The translations under genes and the position numbers were made by a program. Below the pieces are notes generated by a model that did no database searches, had not been told where the DNA came from, and saw nothing but the letters and a program-made list of their open reading frames with translations. A stretch of DNA of 8,652 bases from CAZCZU01 sp964503475 (lineage in GTDB: Bacteria > Pseudomonadota > Zetaproteobacteria > Mariprofundales > Mariprofundaceae), in NCBI GenBank assembly GCA_964503475.1, contig CAZCZU010000064.1, positions 1 through 8,652 of the forward strand, read 5' to 3'. Positions 1 through 5,754 of the stretch are shown here, in pieces (position 1 is the stretch's first letter; each line of letters opens with the position of its first letter).

Positions 1-101
1 CGCTCAAGCATCACCGTGAGCATGCTGAGCACTGCCGCATTATCGTCTGCAATGAGAAGAGTCCCGGCACATTCCGTAGCGGCATTCATATGTTCACTCA
101 C
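1..101 (-). CDS. Response regulator receiver-domain protein, N-terminal fragment
   Basis: This is the first 33 codons of a minus-strand gene that runs off the left edge. A GTG start at 101 is preceded at 8 nt by a good GGAGG (CCTCC at 110-114 on the plus strand). The peptide starts MSEHMNAATECAGTLLIADD and continues NAAVLSMLTVMLER. The hydrophobic strand followed by Asp-Asp-Asn and an amphipathic helix is the typical opening of a CheY-like receiver domain, where the DD pair forms part of the Mg2+-binding acidic pocket. The phospho-accepting Asp and any output domain lie outside the window, so the role is unknown. An in-frame ATG at 89 is an alternative start but lacks the matching ribosome binding site. 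The gene is divergent from the nfo operon. The receiver-fold call rests on only about 20 informative residues. Confidence 0.72.
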   Translation of the reverse strand, partial: MSEHMNAATECAGTLLIADDNAAVLSMLTVMLE

Positions 102-147
102 GATTCAGACCTCCGGGAAATTCAAATAGTAGTACTGTAACGAGGGA

Positions 148-174
148 CTTATAACCATTGTTGTTACATGTGAA
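148..174 (-). promoter_or_regulatory. Possible promoter of the response regulator gene
   Basis: On the minus strand TTCACA (174-169) and TATAAG (153-148) match the sigma70 -35 and -10 boxes at five of six positions each, but the spacer is only 15 nt, shorter than ideal. It would give a leader of about 40 nt before the GTG at 101. The plus-strand half-sites TGTAAC (136-141) and GTTACA (163-168) form an inverted repeat overlapping this promoter and could be an operator. This is inference from consensus matching only. Confidence 0.28.
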
Positions 175-220
175 TCATTTGCCCGGGATACCCTCTTAAA
201 TACCCGGTGAAGGACGAAAG

Positions 221-307
221 ATGTCCATACCACTCATGCGACGGGTAGCCGAACGGGTTACGAGCACTAGGATGGCCGCCCAGATCGTCTTTGAGAGGTT
301 ACAATGA
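221..307 (+). CDS. Possible 28-codon leader ORF overlapping nfo
   Basis: An ATG at 221 opens a 28-codon frame whose TGA (305-307) overlaps the nfo ATG (304-306) as ATGA, the same junction used twice more in this operon. A Shine-Dalgarno-like GAAGGA ends 6 nt before the start. The peptide begins MSIPLMRRVAER and ends FERLQ; it is basic, alternates hydrophobic and charged residues, and could form an amphipathic helix. I recognise no family. It could be a real small protein, a leader peptide that couples ribosomes into nfo, or a chance frame. The well-spaced ribosome binding site and exact overlap favour translation, but the length alone would not. Confidence 0.33.
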   Translation: MSIPLMRRVAERVTSTRMAAQIVFERLQ

Positions 308-1149
308 AGTATGTCGGAGCCCATGTCAGCGCCTCGGGCGGGGTGGAGAATGCGCCGCTGAATGCGGCCGCTATCGGAGCAAAGGCCTTTGCCCTGTTCA
401 CCAAGAATCAGCGCCAGTGGGTCGCCAAGCCGCTGACGGACGCGAGCATCGCCGCCTTCAGGGCCAACATGGAAAAGCACGGCTTCGAAGCAAAACACGT
501 GCTGCCGCACGATAGCTACCTGATCAACCTGGGCCATCCTGAGCCAGAGGCGCTGGCCAAATCGCGCGCCGCTTTCCTCGATGAGATGCAGCGCTGCCAG
601 CAACTCGGCCTGCCGCTGCTCAACTTTCATCCCGGCAGCCACCTGAAGAAGATCAGCGAGGCGGAGTCGCTCTCCATCGTGGCCGAATCGATCAATATGG
701 CCCTGGCCGAGACCGAAGGGGTGACGGCCGTGATCGAGAATACGGCCGGCCAGGGGACCAACCTCGGCTACAAATTCGAACACCTGGCCGCCATCATCGA
801 CGAGGTGGAGGACAAGTCGCGCGTCGGTGTCTGCCTCGACACCTGCCACACCTTCACCGCCGGCTACGATCTGCGTACCACGGCCGATTGCGAGGCCACC
901 TTCGGCGAATTCGATCGCACGGTCGGCTTCAACTACCTGCGCGGCATGCATCTGAACGGCTCCAAGGCAGCTTTTGCCAGCCGCGTGGACCGCCATCACA
1001 GCCTCGAACAGGGCGAACTGGGGCTGGATGTGTTCCGCTTCATCATGAACAGCGACCACTTCAACGATATTCCGATGGTGCTGGAGACGATCGACGAATC
1101 GATCTGGCCGCAGGAGATCGAACTGCTCTACAGCCTGGTCGAGGGCTGA
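304..1149 (+). CDS. nfo: Endonuclease IV (deoxyribonuclease IV)
   Basis: This is an AP endonuclease of base excision repair. It cleaves the phosphodiester bond 5' to abasic sites and removes 3'-blocking groups, using a trinuclear zinc centre in a TIM barrel. The 281-aa length and sequence track E. coli Nfo (285 aa from memory) almost without gaps. All nine metal ligands fall at the E. coli numbers: H69, H109, E145, D179, H182, H216, D229, H231 and E261. Signature stretches include NFHPGSH (107-113), VIENTAGQG (143-151), CLDTCH (177-182) and RVDRHHS (227-233). The start is set by the conserved MKYVGAHVSA opening and by GAGAGG at 293-298. It is the first clear gene of a plus-strand operon and is followed 4 nt later by truC. 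In E. coli nfo is SoxRS-controlled; I see no clear soxbox here. Confidence 0.97.
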   Translation: MKYVGAHVSASGGVENAPLNAAAIGAKAFALFTKNQRQWVAKPLTDASIAAFRANMEKHGFEAKHVLPHDSYLINLGHPEPEALAKSRAAFLDEMQRCQQLGLPLLNFHPGSHLKKISEAESLSIVAESINMALAETEGVTAVIENTAGQGTNLGYKFEHLAAIIDEVEDKSRVGVCLDTCHTFTAGYDLRTTADCEATFGEFDRTVGFNYLRGMHLNGSKAAFASRVDRHHSLEQGELGLDVFRFIMNSDHFNDIPMVLETIDESIWPQEIELLYSLVEG

Positions 1150-1153
1150 ACCT

Positions 1154-1933
1154 GTGCCGCAGGCGGCCGAGCCGGAAGTATCGGCAGCAGAAGAGCTGAC
1201 CATCCTCTATCAGGATGAGTGGCTGGTCGCCATCGACAAGCCGGCCGGCCTGCTGGTGCACCGCTCGATGATCGACAGGCACGAGACCCGCTTCGCCATG
1301 CAAATGCTGCGCGATCAGCTGGGCCGGCATGTCTGGCCACTGCACCGGCTCGACAAGCCCACCTCCGGCGTACTGCTCTTCGCCCTCTCGCAGGAGGTTG
1401 CCCGCCAGATGGGTGAGCACATCGCCTCGCGCGAGACGGTGAAGCAGTACCTGGCCATCGTACGCGGCTATACCGATGAGCAGGGGCTTATCGACTACCC
1501 GCTGAAAGAGGAGCTGGACAAAATCAGTGACAGGCAGGCCGACAGTCAGAAGCCGGCCCAGGAGGCCATCACCGCCTATGAACGGCTGGCCACCGTCGAA
1601 CTGCCCTATGCCGTTGGCCGCTATGCCACGGCCCGCTACTCACTGCTCGCCATCACGCCAGAGACCGGTCGCAAGCACCAGATTCGCCGCCACATGAAGC
1701 ACATCTTCCACCCCATCGTCGGCGACACCACGCACGGCGACGGCCGCCACAACCAGCTCTTCCGCGACCGTTTCGATTGCCGCCGCCTGCTGCTGATGGC
1801 CTCCTCCCTGCAGTTCACCCACCCCGTCTCCGGCAAGACGATCGTCATCGAGGCCGCCCCGGATGCCCCCTTCCTGCGTGCCATCGGGCTGTTCGGAGAG
1901 CCTGAGCTTGCGCAGATGATGGCAGGCTTATGA
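1154..1933 (+). CDS. truC: tRNA pseudouridine(65) synthase TruC
   Basis: This is an RluA-family pseudouridine synthase that isomerises U65 in the T-arm of certain tRNAs. The core runs from ILYQDEWLVAIDKPAGLLVHRS (about residues 17-38) through the catalytic motif HRLDKPTSGVL (64-74), with D67 the expected nucleophile, to the conserved TGRKHQIRRHM and HPIVGDTTHGD segments. The LDYPL-like LIDYPLKEELDKI stretch and the retained WLVHRS-like opening match TruC better than RluA or RluC. At 259 aa it is of family length, with about 13 extra N-terminal residues relative to E. coli TruC. The start is taken as GTG at 1154 because no ATG is available before the conserved core; GAGGG at 1141-1145, inside the end of nfo, is 8 nt upstream. 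It lies 4 nt after nfo, so coupling is likely. Specificity for U65 is inferred from similarity. Confidence 0.92.
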   Translation: MPQAAEPEVSAAEELTILYQDEWLVAIDKPAGLLVHRSMIDRHETRFAMQMLRDQLGRHVWPLHRLDKPTSGVLLFALSQEVARQMGEHIASRETVKQYLAIVRGYTDEQGLIDYPLKEELDKISDRQADSQKPAQEAITAYERLATVELPYAVGRYATARYSLLAITPETGRKHQIRRHMKHIFHPIVGDTTHGDGRHNQLFRDRFDCRRLLLMASSLQFTHPVSGKTIVIEAAPDAPFLRAIGLFGEPELAQMMAGL

Positions 1934-2535
1934 GCAGCGATTCGCAGCTGAACGGCTGCCTGCGCCCCGCCTTCACCGAAAGCCTGGTTGAAAGGCTGTC
2001 GACGGGCGCCTGTCTCGCCCTGACCAGCCCCCATGGCCAGGGAAGGCGCCGTACACTGCAGGATCTGCGCCATGCCCTTCCCGCTTCCATGCGGGTGCTG
2101 CAGGCCAACCTGCGCCACTGCCCGCAGGATCAGATGCAACTGCTGACAACACTGGCTGAACAGGCCGGCATCAGCGATGCCGACAACCTTGAAAGGCTGC
2201 TTGAACAACTGCCGCGACAGACCCTGATCATCCTGCACAATTTCGATGAGCTGCAGCCGGGCGAAGCCAGCGGCTTTGACGCCCGCTTTTTCGCCGCCCT
2301 GAATGGCATGGACAAACACGCAGGGCTGGCGCTGCTCTGCGTCTGTGAATCGATCCCCCCCGAACTGCAACGATCCATCGAGGCATGCTCTCTACCGCCA
2401 CTGACCGGGAAAGAGATCGCGAATGAACTGGCACTGCGCGGTGTGGCGGCAACGAGCGAGCAGATCGAATCGATTGCGCATAGCCCTGCCCCCTACTCGG
2501 CCATCGAGGCCATCGCTGCGGAGGGCAGCGCATGA
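1930..2535 (+). CDS. Small P-loop ATPase-like protein with degenerate Walker A
   Basis: The product is a 201-aa cytoplasmic protein without signal peptide or membrane segments. I do not recognise a named gene. The order of motifs looks like a cut-down AAA/ORC-type ATPase. A Walker A-like loop SPHGQGRRRT (33-42) carries Arg where the invariant Lys and Ser/Thr would be. A Walker B-like strand TLIILHNFDEL (98-108) has D106-E107. A further hydrophobic strand LALLCVCES (133-141) is followed by LPPLTGKEIANELALRGV (155-172), like the start of the lid region in ExeA/ORC-type ATPases. The ATG overlaps the truC stop and its own TGA overlaps the next ATG, so it is probably made in fixed ratio with the radical SAM enzyme. 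Loss of the Walker Lys suggests nucleotide binding without efficient hydrolysis, or a scaffold role; this is inference. Confidence 0.72.
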   Translation: MSSDSQLNGCLRPAFTESLVERLSTGACLALTSPHGQGRRRTLQDLRHALPASMRVLQANLRHCPQDQMQLLTTLAEQAGISDADNLERLLEQLPRQTLIILHNFDELQPGEASGFDARFFAALNGMDKHAGLALLCVCESIPPELQRSIEACSLPPLTGKEIANELALRGVAATSEQIESIAHSPAPYSAIEAIAAEGSA

Positions 2536-4040
2536 GCGATATCCTGCTCACCACGCTCAATGCCCGCTACACGCACAGCAGCATCGGCCTGCGCTGCCTG
2601 TATGCCAATATGGGCACGCTGCAGCAGCGGACGGAGATCGTCGAATTCACCATCCGCGACAACATGCAGGATGTGGCCGAACAACTGCTGACCCGTGCAC
2701 CGAAGATCATCGGCTTCGGCGTCTATATCTGGAATGCGCTGCAGATGGCCGAGGTGGTCGGCATCATCCGGCAGGTAGCGCCTGAGGTGACCATCATCCT
2801 TGGCGGCCCCGAGGTGAGCCATGCGCCGCTGCGCGTCGATTTCTCCGCTGCGGACTACATCGTTCAGGGCGAGGGCGATGTCGCATTTGGCCAAATCTGT
2901 CAGGCCATTGTCGACGGCAACCCACCGGCCGGGCGCACCATTACCGCCGAGCCGGTGGAGCTGGATGCGATCGAGCTCCCCTACCGCTTCTACAGCGACG
3001 CGGATATCCGCAACCGCAACATCTATGTCGAGGCCTCCAGAGGCTGCCCGTTCCGCTGCGAATTCTGCCTCTCCTCGATCGACGAGCGGGTACGCGATCT
3101 GTTCATCGACCGCTTCCTGCAGGAGATGGAGCTGCTCTGGCAGCGCGGCGTGCGCAGCTACCGTTTCATCGACCGCACCTTCAATCTCAACGTGCGTACC
3201 GCCAGCCGCCTGCTCGACTTTTTCCTGGAGAAGCCCGAGCCCTGTTTCCTCCATTTCGAGGTGATTCCCGACCACTTCCCCAGCGCCCTGCGCGAACGCA
3301 TCGCCCGTTTCCCGGCCGCCGCACTGCAGCTGGAGGTGGGCATCCAGACCCTGAATCCGGAGGTGGCACGCACCATTCAGCGCAATCTGAAGCTGGAAAA
3401 GATCGAAGAGAACATCCGCTATCTGGCCACCACCCATGCCCATATGCATCTCGACCTGATCGTCGGCCTGCCGGGCGAGAGCCTGGAAAGCTTCGCTGCC
3501 AATCTCGATCGCCTGTGCAGCTGGACCGATGCCGAGATTCAGGTGGGCATCCTCAAAAAGCTCTCCGGCACCACGCTGGCCCGGCACGATGCGCGCTTCG
3601 GCATGCGCTACTCGGCACAGCCACCCTTTGATCTGCTGCAAAACGACCTGATCCCGTTTGCCGAAATGCAGCGCATGAAGCGCTTCGCCCGTTTCTGGGA
3701 CCTCTGCTACAACAGCGGCAACTTCAAGACATCCATCCGCATGCTCTGGCCGGCGGGCGATGTCTATGCGCAGTTCTCCGCCTTCTGCGACTGGCTGTAT
3801 GGCGAAACCCGGATGACCTGGCAGATCTCACTCGATCGCCTGGCCGGATTTTTGTTCCGCTATCTGATCGACGAGCAGGGGCATCACGAGTTGCAGGTGG
3901 CCCAGGCCATGGCGGACGACCTGATGAAGATCGAGGGGCGCAAGTTGCCCGCCTGCCTGCGCCCCTACCTCGATCGCATTACCCTGCCGAATCAGCAGGC
4001 TGCCGGTGGTGCCAACAGCCGCCAGCTCCGGCACCTGTAA
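2532..4040 (+). CDS. B12-binding-domain radical SAM protein
   Basis: The 502-aa protein has three parts. Residues 1 to about 130 form a cobalamin-binding Rossmann-like domain with NARYTHSSIGLRCLY near the start and IILGGPEVS at 88-96. A radical SAM core follows, with the [4Fe-4S] motif RGCPFRCEFC supplying C172, C176 and C179 (CxxxCxxC). Further SAM-barrel segments are LQLEVGIQTLNPEV (265-278) and LDLIVGLPGES (307-317). The C-terminal part from about 370 (QRMKRFARFWDLCYNSGNF) resembles DUF4080, which is common in this family. Such proteins are class B radical SAM enzymes, often methylases, but no substrate can be read from sequence. GGAGGG (2520-2525) lies 6 nt before the ATG, and the ATGA overlap links it to the ATPase-like gene. 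The canonical DxHxxG cobalamin lower-ligand motif is not evident. It is the last gene of the operon. Confidence 0.88.
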   Translation: MSDILLTTLNARYTHSSIGLRCLYANMGTLQQRTEIVEFTIRDNMQDVAEQLLTRAPKIIGFGVYIWNALQMAEVVGIIRQVAPEVTIILGGPEVSHAPLRVDFSAADYIVQGEGDVAFGQICQAIVDGNPPAGRTITAEPVELDAIELPYRFYSDADIRNRNIYVEASRGCPFRCEFCLSSIDERVRDLFIDRFLQEMELLWQRGVRSYRFIDRTFNLNVRTASRLLDFFLEKPEPCFLHFEVIPDHFPSALRERIARFPAAALQLEVGIQTLNPEVARTIQRNLKLEKIEENIRYLATTHAHMHLDLIVGLPGESLESFAANLDRLCSWTDAEIQVGILKKLSGTTLARHDARFGMRYSAQPPFDLLQNDLIPFAEMQRMKRFARFWDLCYNSGNFKTSIRMLWPAGDVYAQFSAFCDWLYGETRMTWQISLDRLAGFLFRYLIDEQGHHELQVAQAMADDLMKIEGRKLPACLRPYLDRITLPNQQAAGGANSRQLRHL

Positions 4041-4149
4041 ACGCATGGTCCACAGGGCGAATTTGCCTCCTGCCCGCCGCTAAAACACGCTCCGCTTACT
4101 GGATAAACCTGATAGCATGGCATCGATCATCCTCCAGGAGTCATTCGCC

Positions 4150-4449
4150 ATGCAGCAGGAACACGATATTTACGCCGACGCAGCCAGACAGGCAGTCGAA
4201 CTGGGCAACCGCCTGGCCGATGCCAACCCGGAAGCCGATGTGCGCGAGATCGGCGATGGCCTGCTGGCCGGAGCCGTGCATTACTGGCTCTATGCCAACC
4301 AGCCCTGCGGTGCTGTCGACTGCGAGGATTGTGCCCCGATCTCCACAGCCGAGGCGCGCGTGGCCGAGCTCAAGCGCCTGATCGATGAGGCGGCAAAGGC
4401 CAGCGACTACTACCACACTCCCAACGATGCCAATGCCGGCCGCGCCTGA
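4150..4449 (+). CDS. Conserved-looking small protein with CxxxxCxxC motif
   Basis: The product is a 99-aa acidic, mostly helical, soluble-looking protein that I cannot assign to a family. The start at 4150 is chosen over the in-frame upstream ATG at 4117 because AGGAG (4136-4140) sits 9 nt before it and nothing comparable precedes 4117. The reading frame has the G+C-rich codon use of the neighbouring core genes. The middle holds GLLAGAVHYWLYANQPC (38-53), followed by C58 and C61 in CGAVDCEDC, a spacing that could bind a metal or form a redox pair. The C-terminal part (66-85) is an amphipathic helix rich in Ala, Glu and Lys. It stands alone between the operon and a repeat element. It could be a small regulatory or metal-responsive protein, but nothing proves it. 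Confidence 0.75.
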   Translation: MQQEHDIYADAARQAVELGNRLADANPEADVREIGDGLLAGAVHYWLYANQPCGAVDCEDCAPISTAEARVAELKRLIDEAAKASDYYHTPNDANAGRA

Positions 4450-4456
4450 CTCCTCA

Positions 4457-4554
4457 ATCCCTTCCTCCTGCCAGGGGGAAGGCCAGGATGGGGGTAGCGA
4501 CACCTGAACCGCTCCTACCCCCACCCCAGCCCTCCCCCTGAAATGGGGAGGGAG
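4457..4554. repeat. REP/MITE-like palindromic repeat, copy 1
   Basis: This 98-bp element begins ATCCCTTCC and ends GGGAGGGAGC. It contains a left hairpin (CCTTCC/GGAAGG), a long central pairing (GGGGGTAG near 4490-4496 with CTACCCCC near 4516-4522), and a right hairpin (CCCTCCCC/GGGGAGGG), so one strand can fold into a cloverleaf. A second copy in the same orientation lies at 4932-5030 with the same blocks in the same order and scattered substitutions, many in the loops. G-rich and C-rich intergenic palindromes of this kind are common in proteobacterial genomes. It starts a few bases after the stop of the 99-aa gene and might also slow transcription or protect the transcript end. Confidence 0.82.
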
Positions 4555-4594
4555 CATGAATCGTTCGGCAGACCGCTGCATGACCCTATGCGGA

Positions 4595-4623
4595 TTGGCG
4601 TTTTCCTATTCCGCTTTTAATGT
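4595..4623 (+). promoter_or_regulatory. Possible promoter of the 58-aa protein gene
   Basis: TTGGCG (4595-4600) and TAATGT (4618-4623) have a 17-nt spacer. The matches to sigma70 consensus are moderate (four and three of six). The position fits: it lies just after repeat copy 1 and gives a leader of about 60 nt that contains the two hairpins at 4637-4671. An overlapping alternative -10 is TAGGGT (4623-4628) preceded by a TG. Confidence 0.33.
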
Positions 4624-4636
4624 AGGGTCTCGATTC

Positions 4637-4671
4637 CGGCGCTACGGCGCCGCCCTTTTCTTGCAAGAAAA
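4637..4671 (+). promoter_or_regulatory. Structured 5' leader: UACG tetraloop hairpin plus 16-bp palindrome
   Basis: The predicted leader holds a 6-bp stem CGGCGC/GCGCCG closed by the loop TACG (4637-4652), which in RNA is a cUACGg tetraloop, one of the most stable known. Four bases later comes the perfect palindrome TTTTCTTGCAAGAAAA (4656-4671). The G+C-rich hairpin followed by CCCTTTTCTT resembles an intrinsic terminator, while the palindrome can pair with itself and hide that U tract. This could be an attenuator or a transcript-stabilising leader. The structures are seen in the sequence; the function is inference. Confidence 0.5.
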
Positions 4672-4691
4672 TCCAATACGAGAGGTTTGAT

Positions 4692-4868
4692 ATGAACGTT
4701 GATCAGCATCTGAAAGTAGCCCAGTGGCACATCGAGCAGGCCCGTCTGCACGCAGCAGCCGACTCCCACGCCTGTGGCTGCCCGCCGAACGAGCACTACC
4801 AGGACATCATCGCCCAGGTCGAGTCCGGCCTGATCAAGGAAGAGGATTCCGACACCTGCTCCGTGTGA
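4692..4868 (+). CDS. 58-aa Cys/His-containing small protein
   Basis: The product is a 58-residue soluble, acidic protein that I do not recognise. The ATG at 4692 is preceded at 6 nt by GAGAGG (4680-4685), and the frame uses almost only the favoured codons of this genome (AAC, CTG, CAG, ATC), which suggests good expression. It opens with an amphipathic helix (MNVDQHLKVAQWHIEQARLH), then C28-G-C30 in HACGCPPNEHY, a second helical stretch (36-51) and C56 near the end. Six His and three Cys in so short a chain make metal binding plausible. It has its own predicted promoter, a structured leader and a strong terminator, so it is a monocistronic unit. Palindromic repeat copies lie on both sides. It is not homologous in any obvious way to the 99-aa neighbour. 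Confidence 0.8.
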   Translation: MNVDQHLKVAQWHIEQARLHAAADSHACGCPPNEHYQDIIAQVESGLIKEEDSDTCSV

Positions 4869-4889
4869 GCCTGACTTCTCAGTCATGAC

Positions 4890-4918
4890 AAAGGCCGGCC
4901 ATAGTGCCGGCCTTTTTT
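4890..4918 (+). terminator. Rho-independent terminator after the 58-aa gene
   Basis: A perfect 10-bp stem AAAGGCCGGC/GCCGGCCTTT (4890-4899 and 4906-4915) with a 6-nt loop is followed by a T run (six T in 4913-4918). It lies 21 nt after the stop codon. It is a textbook intrinsic terminator and is strong on the plus strand. Confidence 0.92.
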
Positions 4919-4931
4919 GTGTCGCTCCAAC

Positions 4932-5030
4932 ATCCCTTCCCCCTCCCAGGGGGAAGGTCAGGATGGGGGTGGCAGCATTTTGAAACGCTCGACCCCCACC
5001 CCAACCCTACCCCTGACATGGGTAGGGAGC
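4932..5030. repeat. REP/MITE-like palindromic repeat, copy 2
   Basis: This 99-bp element has the same start (ATCCCTTCC), central (CAGGATGGGGGT and CCCCCACCCC) and end (GGGAGC) blocks as the element at 4457-4554. Paired changes such as CTCCCC/GGGGAG against CTACCCC/GGGTAG in the right hairpin keep the stem largely intact, which suggests that the folded form is under selection. It begins 13 nt after the terminator T run. Confidence 0.82.
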
Positions 5031-5058
5031 GCTGACCGGGAAAAGCTGCAAAGCCATG

Positions 5059-5135
5059 TCGTCATGCCCGGCATGATCGGGCATCCAGTCGCGGGGATGA
5101 AAATCATGGATTCCCGCCTGCGCAGGACTGACGGG
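5059..5135. repeat. Second palindromic intergenic repeat of a different family
   Basis: The pattern is TCGTCATGCCCGGCATGATC then GGGCATCCAG, a short spacer, ATGGATTCCCGCCTGCGCAG and GACTGACGGGA. It corresponds to a widespread proteobacterial intergenic repeat with the skeleton GTCATGCCCG..CGGGCATCCAG..TGGATTCCCGC..GCGGGAATGACGG, and the ATTCCCGC-type block is also known from neisserial repeat arrays. The outer ends (CGTCA and TGACGG) are inverted. The inner GGGAAT arm has diverged here. No protein is encoded. It ends about 60 nt before the DUF2452-like gene. Confidence 0.65.
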
Positions 5136-5197
5136 AGAAGACAACGCTTCCGATTACGTCTTGGCGGCAACGAGATCGGCAGTAGAGTGTGGCCAGG

Positions 5198-5692
5198 ATG
5201 AGTGACGTAAAGAAAGACAGCCTGCAGAAGTATCAGGGCGACCTGCACCAGGGCCCGGACCGCACCGCCCCCTACCCGGTCAGCCGCATGGCTCCGGCCA
5301 CCGAGCTGGTGGATATGGCGCGCGAGATTGCCGAAGCAGACACGATGCTGGCCGGTGTCACCGGCGGCAAGCTGAAGGTGCTGGCCGAGCAGATGCGCGC
5401 CCTGCAGGCCAGGGCGCACGAGCTGCTGGAAGAGACCCAGCGCAACCAGCGCCTGCACCGCGCCCGCTGCAACTTCAAGAAACAGCCCGGCAAGATCTAC
5501 CACCTCTACCGCAAGCCGGATGGTGAGGAGTATTTCTCCATGCTCTCGCCCGAGGATTGGGGAGGAAAACCGCCCCACCCCCATGCCGGTGCCTACAGAC
5601 TTGAGGCCGACATGTCCTGGAGCACGCCGGAGAGCGACCTTGAGGCAGACAACATGCAGGCCACCATTGATCGCTTATTGGATCAGCGATAA
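5198..5692 (+). CDS. DUF2452-like protein
   Basis: The product is a 164-aa soluble protein. The order of segments fits what I recall of the uncharacterised DUF2452 family: GPDRTAPYPVSRMAPATELVDMAREI (residues about 18-43), a helical middle with LAEQMRALQARAHELLEET, the basic stretch RARCNFKKQPGKIYHLYRK (about 88-106), and a C-terminal FSMLSPEDWGG followed by AYRLEADMSW. No catalytic motif or membrane segment is visible, and no function is known to me. The ATG at 5198 is chosen, with only a weak AGAG about 10 nt upstream. A GTG at 5189 is in frame and would add three residues. Codon use is that of the core genome. The upstream spacer is filled by two repeat elements, so its promoter must lie within or between them, or the gene depends on distant transcription. 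Confidence 0.82.
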   Translation: MSDVKKDSLQKYQGDLHQGPDRTAPYPVSRMAPATELVDMAREIAEADTMLAGVTGGKLKVLAEQMRALQARAHELLEETQRNQRLHRARCNFKKQPGKIYHLYRKPDGEEYFSMLSPEDWGGKPPHPHAGAYRLEADMSWSTPESDLEADNMQATIDRLLDQR

Positions 5693-5696
5693 TAAT
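5667..5696 (+). promoter_or_regulatory. Possible msrB promoter inside the end of the preceding gene
   Basis: TTGATC (5667-5672) with AATAAT (5691-5696) at an 18-nt spacer, or GATAAT (5688-5693) at 15 nt, gives four and five matches to the sigma70 boxes. It overlaps the last codons and stop of the DUF2452-like gene and would start a leader of about 50 nt before msrB. TATAGT at 5731-5736 looks like a better -10 but is too close to the msrB ribosome binding site. Confidence 0.32.
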
Positions 5697-5754
5697 ACCT
5701 GTAATAAATGGCGGCCTGCTGCGACTGAGCTATAGTTTTCAGGAGGTCGTTATC

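Noticed and set aside
196..1203. Long minus-strand ORF (335 aa) opposite nfo
   Set aside because: It is the antisense shadow of nfo in G+C-rich DNA; the plus-strand frame has all nine Nfo metal ligands, while the minus-strand frame shows no recognisable motif.
1636..2370. Minus-strand ORF of 244 aa across truC and the ATPase-like gene
   Set aside because: It spans two coupled plus-strand genes and shows no motif; it is a shadow frame.
2493..3641. Minus-strand ORF of 382 aa opposite the radical SAM gene
   Set aside because: It overlaps a clearly identified CDS, has composition typical of antisense translation of biased codons, and has no domain I can recognise.
4117..4449. Upstream ATG start at 4117 for the 99-aa protein
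   Set aside because: It lacks a ribosome binding site, while the ATG at 4150 has AGGAG at 9 nt.
4917..5201. Plus-strand ORF of 94 aa through the repeat region
   Set aside because: It is a translation of the repeat elements themselves, with no ribosome binding site and no motif.
4958..5584. Minus-strand ORF of 208 aa across repeat copy 2 and the DUF2452-like gene
   Set aside because: It runs through two intergenic palindromic repeats and antisense to a supported gene, so it is not a plausible protein.
5731..5736. TATAGT as the msrB -10 box
   Set aside because: Transcription would start inside the AGGAGG at 5741-5746, leaving no usable leader, and there is no matching -35.
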